A stretch of DNA of 64,000 nt from Ilyomonas sp965199905 (GCA_965199905.1 OZ241366.1:1302001-1366000), one strand, 5' to 3'. Positions 8,693 to 17,139 are shown, numbered from the stretch's first letter. Made by a program: numbers and translations. Notes: generated from the sequence alone by a model not told the origin.

Positions 8693-9259
8693 TTATTCTT
8701 TTACGCGCTCTACATATTCACCGGTCTTTGTGTTTACACGTATCAGTTCATTTTCATCTACAAACAGAGGAACCTGAACCGTGGCACCGGTTTCAACAGT
8801 AGCAGGCTTTAATGCACGTGTAGCTGTATCGCCGCGAAGACCAGGCTCGCAATACGTAACCCTTACAACAATTTTTTCAGGCAACTCTGCTCCTATCGGC
8901 TGCTCGGTTTCTGTATTGATATATACAAATACTTCTGAGCCATCTTTGAGAAATTGCGGAGCGTCAATCATGTTTTCAGGTAAAGCAATCTGCTCGAAAG
9001 TTTCATTGTCCATGAAGTTGTAGCCAGATTCGTCTTTATACAGATACTGGTATGTTTTCTTCTCTACACGAACCGGGAAAACGGTTTCTCCGCTGTTCCA
9101 TGTTTTTTCGATGGTGCGATTGTTATCTACACCTTTCAGTTTAGCCCAAACTTTAGCAGCCGCACGAGCCGTTTTGTTTTCGCCAAATTCTACTATCGAA
9201 TACAAGCTTCCGTCAAGTTTTAAAATCATGCCGCGACCAATATCAGACGTTGTTGCCAT
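8693..9259 (-). CDS. efp: translation elongation factor P, arginine-tip variant
   Basis: EF-P enters the ribosomal E site and relieves stalling at polyproline stretches. The start is placed at ATG 9259 (MATTSDIGRG, 188 residues); an upstream in-frame codon at 9289 would overlap the predicted -7 promoter element and adds a non-family N-terminus. Domain I is followed by EF-P domains II and III, ending in VNTKTGEYVERVKE. By hand alignment the loop that usually reads PGKG, with a modified lysine, reads TARA here, placing Arg32 at the tip as in the rhamnosylated EF-P of Pseudomonas. Whether it is modified is unknown. First gene of efp-accB-accC. Confidence 0.95.
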   Translation of the reverse strand: MATTSDIGRGMILKLDGSLYSIVEFGENKTARAAAKVWAKLKGVDNNRTIEKTWNSGETVFPVRVEKKTYQYLYKDESGYNFMDNETFEQIALPENMIDAPQFLKDGSEVFVYINTETEQPIGAELPEKIVVRVTYCEPGLRGDTATRALKPATVETGATVQVPLFVDENELIRVNTKTGEYVERVKE

Positions 9260-9286
9260 GTCAATCTTATTTTTAAATATGGCCGG

Positions 9287-9294
9287 CAAAAGTA
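9287..9294 (-). promoter_or_regulatory. -7 promoter element TACTTTTG upstream of efp
   Basis: An exact match to the Bacteroidota -7 consensus TAnnTTTG on the minus strand. Transcription would begin near 9280, about 20 nt before the efp start at 9259. This supports the shorter EF-P reading frame. No clear -33 TTTG is present at the usual distance. Confidence 0.6.
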
Positions 9295-9501
9295 AGGTGT
9301 GGCACCAACAAAAAAGAATAAAGAAAAAGAATGGCTAAGAAGCCGGATAATAAAATTTTATAAAAAAATTGGCTGTACAGATTTATTTACTTTTCTTCGT
9401 AAGGCAATTGTCAGTTCTCCATTTTCATGAACATTTCCATCAGGATGTTTCTGTTTTTGGTTCGCTGTTTAAAAGTTTTTTACCATTTATTTTTTTGAAA
9501 A

Positions 9502-9936
9502 ATGAATATCTACGTTGGAAACCTGAACTGGGGAATGACCAGTGACGATCTTTACAACTTGTTTGCTACCTATGGAGAAGTTGTATCAGCTAAAATTGTT
9601 ACAGACAAATTCAACAACAACCGCAGCAAAGGCTTTGGTTTTGTAGAAATGAGCGACGATGAAGCCGCCCGCACAGCCATCAGTGGCTTGAACGACACAG
9701 AAGTGCTGCAGCGCAAAATTATTGTCAATGAATCTGCACCCAAGCCCGCCGGTGAAGGAGATGGCGGAGGCGGATACAAGAAGAAACCATACGGCGGTGG
9801 CGGTGGCGGATACAAAGGCGCTGGCGGTGGAGGCGGCTATAAAGGCGGCTCCGGCGGTGGCGGATACAACAAAGGCGGCGGAGGCGGCGGTTATAAAGGT
9901 GGCGGAAGCGATGGGGGTGGCTATAGCCGGTATTAA
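9502..9936 (+). CDS. RRM-domain RNA-binding protein with glycine-rich tail
   Basis: A single RNA recognition motif covers about residues 1-80: RNP2 is NIYVGNL at 2-8 and RNP1 is KGFGFVEM near 43-50. From about residue 88 the tail is built of GGGGGYK-type repeats ending GGGYSRY. Total length is 144 residues. Proteins of this build are common in Bacteroidota and cyanobacteria and are often cold-induced RNA chaperones; that role is family knowledge, not shown here. It is a stand-alone gene with its own strong terminator 25 bp downstream. The repetitive tail is encoded by GGC/GGT/GGA-rich DNA that is more GC-rich than its surroundings. Confidence 0.93.
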   Translation: MNIYVGNLNWGMTSDDLYNLFATYGEVVSAKIVTDKFNNNRSKGFGFVEMSDDEAARTAISGLNDTEVLQRKIIVNESAPKPAGEGDGGGGYKKKPYGGGGGGYKGAGGGGGYKGGSGGGGYNKGGGGGGYKGGGSDGGGYSRY

Positions 9937-9960
9937 TCACTAACTCGAAATCATATTACA

Positions 9961-9988
9961 AAGTCCGGCTGGTGCCGGACTTTTTTTA
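9961..9988 (+). terminator. Rho-independent terminator after the RRM gene
   Basis: AAGTCCGGC (9961-9969), loop TGGT, GCCGGACTT (9974-9982), then a run of T. A perfect 9-bp stem. It may also serve the convergent DUF3467 gene. Confidence 0.92.
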
Positions 9989-10039
9989 TTTGCCTGTTAC
10001 AACAATATTATGTAAGCTCCTTCACTATAAACACTCCTG

Positions 10040-10351
10040 TTAAGCCTGTGCGGTGGGGCCGCCGAAATTCAAAGGAATATCAACCTGTTCAAGGTCTTTT
10101 ATCTTGCCATGTGCGGCTTCATATCTTTCCACATTTTCCTGCAAGGCTTTCATAAAGCGCTTGGCATGCATGGGCGTAAAAATAATGCGCGATTTTACAC
10201 GGCTTTTTGGCGTGCCGGGCATTACGTTTACAAAGTCAATTACAAATTCGGCGTGGCTGTGAGTGATAACGGCAAGGTTTGCATAGGTGCCTTCTGCCAT
10301 CTCTTCTGAAATTTCAATATTCAACTGGTTCTGCTGCGGTTGCTCCTGCAT
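10040..10351 (-). CDS. DUF3467 domain protein
   Basis: A small cytosolic protein, 103 residues from ATG 10351 (MQEQPQQNQLNIEISEEMAEG). A longer reading from 10417 adds 22 residues outside the family domain. The pattern GTYANLAVITHSHAEFVIDFVNVMPG followed, after a gap, by PMHAKRF is typical of DUF3467, a single-domain family of unknown function found widely in bacteria. It is convergent with the RRM gene and shares the intergenic space with that gene's terminator. No operon partner lies upstream; the next gene is divergent. Confidence 0.85.
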   Translation of the reverse strand: MQEQPQQNQLNIEISEEMAEGTYANLAVITHSHAEFVIDFVNVMPGTPKSRVKSRIIFTPMHAKRFMKALQENVERYEAAHGKIKDLEQVDIPLNFGGPTAQA

Positions 10352-10604
10352 ATTCTGATTTTGATCGGTAGGGCTCAAAAGTAATTGTATTTTGCTATGA
10401 TAATTATAGTTACCCAAACTACGGTTATATCTTAGTTTAAGAATAGCGTGTCAGGTTTACCTCTCGTTAAAATGCAAACTGAGGCACAACCCATACTTCA
10501 TCCCATTCTTTCAAAGAAAAGATTGTTTCTCACTCATTTTTCCAGATTCTGATATGAAGTAAGAATCAGGATACATTTGCCGCGAAGATAAAAACTGATT
10601 TCAC

Positions 10605-11612
10605 TTGCGATCTGCCAAACAAAATTTTATTATACAGAGATGGATAACCATTTTATCCATCGTATTGTTTGTGGCAAAAATTATTGCTTACTACATCACG
10701 CATTCGCTTGCCATTCTTACCGATGCGCTGGAAAGTATTGTGAATGTAGTGGCCGGCTTTATTGGTTTGTACAGTCTTTATATTGCAGCAAAACCCAGTG
10801 ACCGCGATCATCCTTATGGTCATGGCAAAGCTGAGTTTATTTCCGCCGCTGTGGAAGGCGGCTTAATTGTATCTGCAGGTCTTGTCATCCTTTACCAAAC
10901 CATTCGTAATTTCTTTATAAATGAACCTATCGGTCAGCTTGATAAAGGGTTGATCTTGGTTGGAATAACAGGTGCAATCAATTATATTGCAGGTTATATC
11001 TGCATAAAAAAAGGAAAACAAACAAGGTCAATCGCACTGCAATCAAGTGGCAAACATTTGCAGATAGATACCTACTCTACTCTCGCCGTCATCATTGGTC
11101 TTGCCATTATTTTATACACCGGTTTATACTGGCTTGATAAAGTAATTGCCATCATCCTGAGCGGAATTATTTTCTACAATGGTTACAGAATCATCCGCAC
11201 GTCATTGGCTGGCATTATGGATGAAGCCGATATGGAACTGCTCTCGCAAATGGTAACGATGCTGAATAAAAACCGGGGCAAAAACTGGATTGATATTCAC
11301 AACCTGCGCGTGATAAAATATGGCAGTTTACTGCACGTAGATTGCCATCTTACGGTGCCTTATTATTTCATTGTAAAAGAAGCTCACAACGAAGTGGAAA
11401 AGCTTCGCAACTGCATCACTTCCGACTTTCAGGATTCGTTCGAAATGTTTGTTCACACCGATGGTTGCATTCCGCCACAAGGCTGCGCCATTTGTATAAA
11501 AGATGATTGCCCGGTAAGGCAACAGCCATTGCAAAAAAGATTGACATGGACGTTGGCGAATATTCTCTCTAACGAAAAGCATACAATAGAAACAACAGAT
11601 ATGAACAAATGA
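10605..11612 (+). CDS. cation diffusion facilitator (CDF) family transporter
   Basis: A proton-coupled efflux carrier for divalent cations in the inner membrane. Six predicted spans are followed by a cytoplasmic domain. Typical elements are the LTDALESIVNVVAG helix near residue 40 and HPYGHGKAE near 70, which carry metal-site residues. It is 335 residues from a TTG start at 10605; an in-frame TGA three codons upstream and the lack of any suitable ATG decide this start. The C-terminal end has four cysteines in the pattern CxxxxxCxxCxxxxxC (CIPPQGCAICIKDDC), an extra feature that could bind metal. Transported ion unknown. Next gene on the same strand is uvrD after 207 bp. Confidence 0.9.
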   Translation: MRSAKQNFIIQRWITILSIVLFVAKIIAYYITHSLAILTDALESIVNVVAGFIGLYSLYIAAKPSDRDHPYGHGKAEFISAAVEGGLIVSAGLVILYQTIRNFFINEPIGQLDKGLILVGITGAINYIAGYICIKKGKQTRSIALQSSGKHLQIDTYSTLAVIIGLAIILYTGLYWLDKVIAIILSGIIFYNGYRIIRTSLAGIMDEADMELLSQMVTMLNKNRGKNWIDIHNLRVIKYGSLLHVDCHLTVPYYFIVKEAHNEVEKLRNCITSDFQDSFEMFVHTDGCIPPQGCAICIKDDCPVRQQPLQKRLTWTLANILSNEKHTIETTDMNK

Positions 11613-11810
11613 TTTCTACACCATCAACCGTTTAGATCACTATTTTTTGCTGAAAACAAACTGGTTTTAAAGCCGTAGCATTATTGAATCACTCAATCTA
11701 CGGTTCGCTTGCCGGATTTATTAAAACCAGAAAGATAACTCCTGATGAAATCAGGATGTTAAACGAAGCCGATTTCCCACACTTCTTCTTTCAACCATTC
11801 GCCACCTCCT

Positions 11811-11818
11811 TACCTTTG
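11811..11818 (+). promoter_or_regulatory. -7 promoter element TACCTTTG at the uvrD start
   Basis: An exact TAnnTTTG match ending 2 bp before the first ATG of uvrD. Transcription from it would start at about 11823-11825, at or inside the first codons. This implies a leaderless message that uses the second ATG (11823), or that another promoter serves the gene. Confidence 0.45.
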
Positions 11819-11819
11819 C

Positions 11820-14150
11820 ATGATGCAGAATGTAGATGATTTGCTGAAGGGACTGAACGAGCCGCAACGTGAAGCAGTAACGCATGTAAACGGACCTTTG
11901 ATGATTGTTGCCGGCGCTGGCAGTGGAAAGACAAAAGTGCTTACCACGCGCATTGCCTGGCTGATGGGGAAACACAATGTTGACGCCTTTAATATACTTG
12001 CCTTAACCTTTACTAATAAAGCCGCCGCCGAAATGAAAGAGCGCATCGGCAAAATGCTTGGCGGCAACGAAGCGCGCAACTTATACGTAGGCACTTTCCA
12101 TAGTGTGTTTGCAAGAATTTTGCGCAGCGAAGCCGATAGAATTGGCTACCCGAGAAGCTTTACCATTTATGATACAGACGACAGCCGTTCTGTAATGAAA
12201 ACGGTTATCAATGAATTGAACTTAGATGATAAGCATTACAAGCCAAACGTAGTGCACAACCGTATTTCGGCTGCCAAAAATGCACTCGTTGGCCCGGCTG
12301 AATACGCCAATGATTACTACCTGCAGCAGGAAGATGCGCGCACTAACCGACCGGCCATTGCCCAGATTTATAAAGCTTACGCGGCGCGTTGTTTTAAGAA
12401 CGGCGCAATGGATTTTGATGATTTATTGCTGAAGATGTTTGAGCTTCTCAACACCGTTCCGGAAGTGTTGTATAAATACCAGAATAAGTTTACATACATT
12501 TTGATTGATGAGTACCAGGATACCAACCCGGTTCAGTACCAGATCAGCAAACTGTTAGCTGCCATTCATGAGAACATTTGCGTGGTGGGTGATGATGCGC
12601 AAAGTATCTATAGTTTTCGCGGAGCGACAATAGAAAATATCCTTCAGTTTCAGAAAGATTATGATGATGTAAAAGTGGTGAAGCTGGAGCAGAATTATCG
12701 AAGCTCGCAAAGCATTTTGAATGTTGCCAACGAAGTGATCAAGAATAACAAGGGACAAATACCCAAAGTTCTTTGGACAGATAACCATACCGGCGAAAAG
12801 ATAAAGCTGGTGCGCACGATGACCGATAATGATGAAGGCAAATTTGTGGCTGACAGCATACAGGAACAACGTCTCCGCAATCATTATCGCAACGCCGATT
12901 TCGCTATTCTTTACCGCACCAACGCACAAAGCCGCGCGTTTGAAGAAAGCCTGCGCCGCATGGGAATTCCGTATCGTATTTATGGTGGCGTTTCGTTCTA
13001 TCAGCGAAAAGAAATCAAGGACTTCCTGGCTTATTTACGAGTCATCGCCAACCCTAAAGATGAAGAAGCATTAAAGCGCATCATCAATTACCCGGTGCGT
13101 GGCATTGGTAAAACAACCATTGAGAAATCGGTAATTTATGCCAATGAAAAGAACATCCCGATGTTTGAAGCGTTGGAAAGCGCGTATGCTTTTGTAAAAG
13201 GCGGCACACTGGAAGTGATACAAAATTTTGTAACGATGATAAAGTACTTTCAGAGTATGTTGTCATCGAACGATGCTTACAGCGTTGCGCAGCAGATTGG
13301 CAAACATACCGGCATTGTAAAAGAACTTTTTACCGACAAAACCACTGAAGGTCTTGCGCGGTACGAGAACATACAGGAGCTATTAAACTCCATAAAAGAA
13401 TGGACGGAAAGCCCATCGAATGAAGAAGGCGAAGTAGGCGATAAAGGCTTGGGCGCTTACCTGCAGCAGATCACGTTGCTTACCGATGCTGATGATAATA
13501 AAGACCAGAATGCAGATGTGGTAAAACTGATGACGATACATGCTGCCAAAGGTCTGGAGTTTGGTTGTGTGTTTGTTGGTGGCATTGAAGAAACATTGTT
13601 TCCCTCAGCCATGAGCATCAACACGCGTGAAGAACTGGAAGAAGAAAGACGTTTGTTTTATGTGGCAGTAACGCGCGCAAAAGACAGGCTTTGGCTTACG
13701 TATGCCAATTCAAGGTATCGCTTTGGCAACCTCGTTCAGAACGAGCCGAGCCGCTTTTTAGATGAAATGCCTGAGCCTTTTTTAGATAGAACGTATGCTG
13801 GCGGCGGCGCGCGCAATAGTAATGGCGTGAGCAATATGGGAAGCGCATTTCAGCGTATGCATCGCGGTATGGGACCAGCTCCCGAGCGTAAAGCCGAAAG
13901 CAGCAAGCCATCATATTTAGCTGCGGCTCCAAAAGCACAAACGGTAACTCATGTGCCTTCCACCAACTTTGCAGCAAGCGATACAACCGGCCTGCAGGCA
14001 GGGCAAAAAGTAGAGCATCAAAAGTTTGGTTTTGGTGAAGTTGTGAAGATGGAAGGCAGTGCACACAATCCTGTAGCTACTGTAAGGTTTGAAAACAATG
14101 GCGAGAAGAAAATTATGCTGAATTATGCGAAGCTGAGGATAGTGGAATAA
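11820..14150 (+). CDS. uvrD: UvrD/PcrA-type superfamily 1 DNA helicase
   Basis: An ATP-dependent 3'-5' DNA helicase acting in nucleotide excision and mismatch repair and in clearing replication blocks. At 776 residues it has the usual length. It carries the Q motif (GLNEPQREAV, 11-20), Walker A AGAGSGKT (31-38), Walker B LIDEYQDTN near 224-232, motif III (GDDAQSIYSFRGA), motif IV region EQNYRSS, and motifs V-VI with MTIHAAKGLEF and VAVTRAKDRL. A C-terminal domain resembling the PcrA tail ends with KVEHQKFGFGEVVK and YAKLRIVE. Two adjacent ATGs (11820 and 11823) could start translation. pcrA would be an equally fair name. Confidence 0.95.
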   Translation: MMQNVDDLLKGLNEPQREAVTHVNGPLMIVAGAGSGKTKVLTTRIAWLMGKHNVDAFNILALTFTNKAAAEMKERIGKMLGGNEARNLYVGTFHSVFARILRSEADRIGYPRSFTIYDTDDSRSVMKTVINELNLDDKHYKPNVVHNRISAAKNALVGPAEYANDYYLQQEDARTNRPAIAQIYKAYAARCFKNGAMDFDDLLLKMFELLNTVPEVLYKYQNKFTYILIDEYQDTNPVQYQISKLLAAIHENICVVGDDAQSIYSFRGATIENILQFQKDYDDVKVVKLEQNYRSSQSILNVANEVIKNNKGQIPKVLWTDNHTGEKIKLVRTMTDNDEGKFVADSIQEQRLRNHYRNADFAILYRTNAQSRAFEESLRRMGIPYRIYGGVSFYQRKEIKDFLAYLRVIANPKDEEALKRIINYPVRGIGKTTIEKSVIYANEKNIPMFEALESAYAFVKGGTLEVIQNFVTMIKYFQSMLSSNDAYSVAQQIGKHTGIVKELFTDKTTEGLARYENIQELLNSIKEWTESPSNEEGEVGDKGLGAYLQQITLLTDADDNKDQNADVVKLMTIHAAKGLEFGCVFVGGIEETLFPSAMSINTREELEEERRLFYVAVTRAKDRLWLTYANSRYRFGNLVQNEPSRFLDEMPEPFLDRTYAGGGARNSNGVSNMGSAFQRMHRGMGPAPERKAESSKPSYLAAAPKAQTVTHVPSTNFAASDTTGLQAGQKVEHQKFGFGEVVKMEGSAHNPVATVRFENNGEKKIMLNYAKLRIVE

Positions 14151-14173
14151 CTATAATATAAATTGACTAATCT

Positions 14174-14661
14174 ATGAATATGCTAGAGTTTCTATTTAGT
14201 GGAAACAAAAGAAAATGGTTCTCGCATTACTAAAAAAATAGAGAACCATCCGATGCCTATTTTGATACAAAAATTGGCCTGATAGTCAAGAACTTTTTCG
14301 TGAAAGATAATATGATTTTACAAAATATCAAGCAAATGAAAAATGGCACAACAAAAGATTTGCATTGGATGATCCAAACGAGCAAGATTTACAATTATGC
14401 ACGCCTACTTTTACAAAACACTATACACGCATTTATGAATATAAACTGAATAATGAAATACTCGGCATAAACTATTGGTTCTATTTTGGGTATCCTGACG
14501 TGGCAGTTTGGTTTGAAGAGAATTTTAAGCAAATCGAAAACGCTTGCAACCTACGAGGCTATTAGTTGAGTGCAGAAAGAGAAGATTGGAATTTAGATGC
14601 TTTTAGATTTGCTGTCGACGAAATCAAAACGCTAAATAGAAAACTAGAATGTGCTATTTAG
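14174..14661 (+). pseudogene. Broken gene of unknown family
   Basis: Protein-like sequence is spread over more than one frame. A start at 14174 (MNMLEFLFSG) reaches a stop after 19 codons. A second segment resumes in another frame and becomes clearly coding from about 14300 to 14562 (EKWHNKRFALDDPNEQDLQL, then YRIYEYKL-like and YWFYFGYPDVAVWFEENF), then meets a TAG at 14563-14565. The same frame continues for 31 more sense codons (LSAEREDWNLDAFRFAVDEI) to a TAG at 14659. The simplest reading is a decayed gene with at least one frameshift and one nonsense codon. The 66-residue piece from 14365 could be a short live protein, but its context argues against that. The DNA is AT-rich compared with uvrD. 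Family not recognised. Confidence 0.5.
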
Positions 14662-14684
14662 ACTTTCAAAAGTCTAAGAATTTC

Positions 14685-15029
14685 CTAAACAGGATCACAG
14701 CTGCCAGCTTCCGTGTAAACTAAAACATCATCACTTTGACAGTGAATTTCTTCAAATGAATTATAGACATCTACCCGCCAAATGGCTGAACGTTCCACAT
14801 TATTAAGTTCTTTAAATAAAACTGTTATTATGTATTTGATTTCATCATTACATGAATCTATCTGATGTTCAGTTTTGATGTTTACAACGAATTTCTCACT
14901 ATTGTAAAGTCCACCAAAATCAGCATCAGACAACCATACCGATGCATATTTATGCCCATTCTTGTTTTCTTTACAAAAGATACTATTCAATTTTTTCTTT
15001 AAATCTTTTATAGATATGTCTGCAACCAT
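14685..15029 (-). CDS. Hypothetical protein, partner of the HEPN gene
   Basis: A 114-residue soluble protein starting at ATG 15029 (MVADISIKDLKKKL). It overlaps the 3' end of the upstream HEPN gene by 22 bp in a different frame, which implies translational coupling and a shared function. The sequence alternates charged and hydrophobic residues, with IKYIITVLFKELNN and SAIWRVDVYNSFEE suggesting an alpha/beta fold. It has no signal peptide or membrane span. I do not recognise a family. Because HEPN proteins often act with an antitoxin or nucleotidyltransferase partner, it could be the cognate partner, but none of the nucleotidyltransferase motifs (GSxxR...) is visible. Confidence 0.7.
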   Translation of the reverse strand: MVADISIKDLKKKLNSIFCKENKNGHKYASVWLSDADFGGLYNSEKFVVNIKTEHQIDSCNDEIKYIITVLFKELNNVERSAIWRVDVYNSFEEIHCQSDDVLVYTEAGSCDPV

Positions 15030-15472
15030 GTAATAATATTTTTCAATGAATCAATAAATATTTGTGTATCAGCTTGCGTTACCCCTTGAGAATGTCTTAA
15101 ACTTTCATCCCATTTACTAGCTATTGACCAATCTGCCTTAAAAGATAGATCTGTCGCGATTTGATTTGATAACTCTGTATAAAGTCCGGATAATATAATC
15201 AGTTGCTCGTAATCATGAACTTTATACGGTTTATATAAGTTTTCCTTTTCGCTTTTTTTAGAAACACTTACTGGCAACCTCCGATTTTTTGAATTATCAA
15301 AATCAAAGAAATCAGCAATGTTCAAAGTTTTACAAATTTTCGCTTTCAATAATAATTCCAACGCATAACCTCCAATATAATAAGCTTCATCATAAAAGCC
15401 ATTGCTTTGCAAGAACTCTGCAACGATTAGTTTAGTGTTTGCTAAACCTGTAATGTCAGCTACCGACTTCAA
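15008..15472 (-). CDS. HEPN domain-containing protein
   Basis: A 154-residue all-helical protein. The N-terminal part has the HEPN helix pattern AEFLQSNGFYDEAYYIGGYA followed by LELLLKAKIC, and a conserved-looking KVHDYEQLIILSGL helix near 90. HEPN proteins include RNases of toxin-antitoxin and defence systems as well as inactive binding modules. The catalytic R-x4-6-H motif is not evident, as the only arginine-histidine pair is adjacent (ESLRHSQG), so it may be a binding version. Translation starts at a TTG (15472), since an in-frame TAG lies five codons upstream and no ATG fits. It is first in a two-gene unit in an AT-rich pocket. Confidence 0.75.
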   Translation of the reverse strand: MKSVADITGLANTKLIVAEFLQSNGFYDEAYYIGGYALELLLKAKICKTLNIADFFDFDNSKNRRLPVSVSKKSEKENLYKPYKVHDYEQLIILSGLYTELSNQIATDLSFKADWSIASKWDESLRHSQGVTQADTQIFIDSLKNIITWLQTYL

Positions 15473-15656
15473 ACGTTCTTGTTTCTATCAAAAATAAGAC
15501 ATAACATTTTCTTAAATCAGAATATTCCGAATGGCATAAAAAATTCTAATTCATCGGCATGACTTTTTCATTTCTCACCCTCAGTAATCAAATTTATATA
15601 AGCACATGGCAAAAAGGGAGGACGCACAGGTGAAAAATAATCAACATCTTTCCTTC

Positions 15657-15664
15657 TATCTTTG
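15657..15664 (+). promoter_or_regulatory. -7 promoter element TATCTTTG upstream of gnd
   Basis: An exact TAnnTTTG match 26 bp before the gnd start codon, leaving a short leader. No good -33 match is seen. Confidence 0.6.
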
Positions 15665-15690
15665 CCATTTTAAAAAATGAATCGCCAGCT

Positions 15691-17139
15691 ATGGAAAACA
15701 ACGTTCAGTACGATTTCGGCATGATTGGTTTGGGTGTAATGGGTAGCAATCTTCTCCTCAATATTGCGGGGCATAAGTTTGCAGTAATTGGCTTTGATAA
15801 AGATGTGGAAAAAGGCAAAGCACTTGAATCCAACGCAGGTGATAAGCAAGTAGTAAGAGGCGTAAGTACTTTGGAGCACATGATAACGGCGATGAAGAAG
15901 CCACGCAAAATTATGATGCTGGTTCCGGCCGGTAAACCCGTGGATGATGTAATTGAAAGCCTGCTTCCGTTAATTGATAAGGATGATGTTGTAATAGACG
16001 GCGGCAACTCGCACTACATAGATACACTGAAACGCGTAAAATATTTAGAGCCGAAAGGCATCAACTTTATGGGCATGGGTGTATCCGGCGGCGAGCATGG
16101 CGCACGCACCGGCCCAAGCATGATGCCGGGTGGAAACATGGAAGCCTGGAATAATGTGAAACCAATACTGGAAGCTGTAGCAGCTAAAGTAGATGGTGAG
16201 CCTTGTGTGGCGTATATGGGTAAAGATGCAGCCGGTCATTATGTGAAGATGGTTCACAATGGTATCGAGTATGCGTTTATGCAACTCATCAGCGAAGTGT
16301 ATGATTTATTGAAGCGCGGCCTGGGCTTGAATAATGATGAGCTGCATGATATATTTGCCAAATGGAATGATGGTGAATTGCAATCGTACCTGATAGAAAT
16401 AACAAGAGACATATTCAGGCAAAAAGATGATATTGATAAAGAGTCCGGCAATTATCTTGTAGATATGATACTTGATAAAGCCGGCAGCAAAGGCACAGGT
16501 AAATGGACATCGCAGGATGCAATGGACTTACCGGTGGCGATACCTACCATTGATACAGCGGTTGCCTTCCGCACGATCTCCGGCTATAAAGATGAACGCA
16601 TAGCCGCCGCAAAGCTTTATAAAAACGACGTACAGAAAGTAGAGCTGAACAAAGAAGAATTCATCAATCAGTTAGGCGATGCTTTATACTTTGGATTGAT
16701 CATTTGCTATGCGCAGGGCTTATCTATGCTGTTCCAGGCATCGAACGAATTAAAGATGGAAATACCGCTGCACGATGTGGTAAAAATCTGGCGCGGCGGC
16801 TGTATTATCAGGTCGCGGTTATTGAATGATTTTTATAAAGCTTTTAAAGATAGTAACAACAAGTTGTCGAACATTTTGCTCGACAAAGGCATTGCAGAAA
16901 TTATCAAAAGCAAAGAGCAAAGCATTCGTGAAGTAGTGAAAAAAGCGATTGATATTAATATTGGCACCGGTGGTTTGGCAAGCGCGCTTGCTTATTTTGA
17001 TGCTTATACAACCGAGAACATGGCGACCAATTTAATTCAGGCGCAACGCGATTTCTTTGGTGCACATACGTATCAGCGCATTGATCGTGAAGGCATCTTT
17101 CACACAGGTTGGGAAAGCGAAGAAAATAAATCGGTATAA
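15691..17139 (+). CDS. gnd: 6-phosphogluconate dehydrogenase, decarboxylating
   Basis: Oxidises 6-phosphogluconate to ribulose 5-phosphate and CO2 with NADP+ in the oxidative pentose phosphate pathway. At 482 residues it is the long dimeric form. The N-terminal Rossmann motif is GMIGLGVMGSN (10-20), with VIDGGNSHYIDT (101-112), GVSGGEHGARTGPSMMPGG (130-148), and the catalytic Lys186-Asn190 in KMVHNGIEY. An all-helical C-terminal domain with IWRGGCIIRS follows. It precedes zwf on the same strand after 169 bp; the usual metabolic order is reversed, but they probably serve the same NADPH and pentose supply. A perfect hairpin and a partial repeat copy lie between the genes. Confidence 0.97.
   Translation: MENNVQYDFGMIGLGVMGSNLLLNIAGHKFAVIGFDKDVEKGKALESNAGDKQVVRGVSTLEHMITAMKKPRKIMMLVPAGKPVDDVIESLLPLIDKDDVVIDGGNSHYIDTLKRVKYLEPKGINFMGMGVSGGEHGARTGPSMMPGGNMEAWNNVKPILEAVAAKVDGEPCVAYMGKDAAGHYVKMVHNGIEYAFMQLISEVYDLLKRGLGLNNDELHDIFAKWNDGELQSYLIEITRDIFRQKDDIDKESGNYLVDMILDKAGSKGTGKWTSQDAMDLPVAIPTIDTAVAFRTISGYKDERIAAAKLYKNDVQKVELNKEEFINQLGDALYFGLIICYAQGLSMLFQASNELKMEIPLHDVVKIWRGGCIIRSRLLNDFYKAFKDSNNKLSNILLDKGIAEIIKSKEQSIREVVKKAIDINIGTGGLASALAYFDAYTTENMATNLIQAQRDFFGAHTYQRIDREGIFHTGWESEENKSV

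Noticed and set aside
9770..9930. Short repeated units that could suggest a CRISPR-like array
   Set aside because: The repeats are glycine codons of the RRM protein tail, without spacers or a leader. No CRISPR array was found in the window.
9570..9940. Proline- or arginine-rich frames antisense to or out of frame with the RRM gene tail
   Set aside because: They are the other-frame image of a glycine-rich repeat tract; the RRM frame is clearly the coding one.
11683..11819. Open stretch before uvrD reading NHSIYGSLAGFIKTRKITPD, faintly like the C-terminus of a BlaI-type regulator
   Set aside because: No start codon, an upstream stop, and resemblance too weak to call a relic with confidence.
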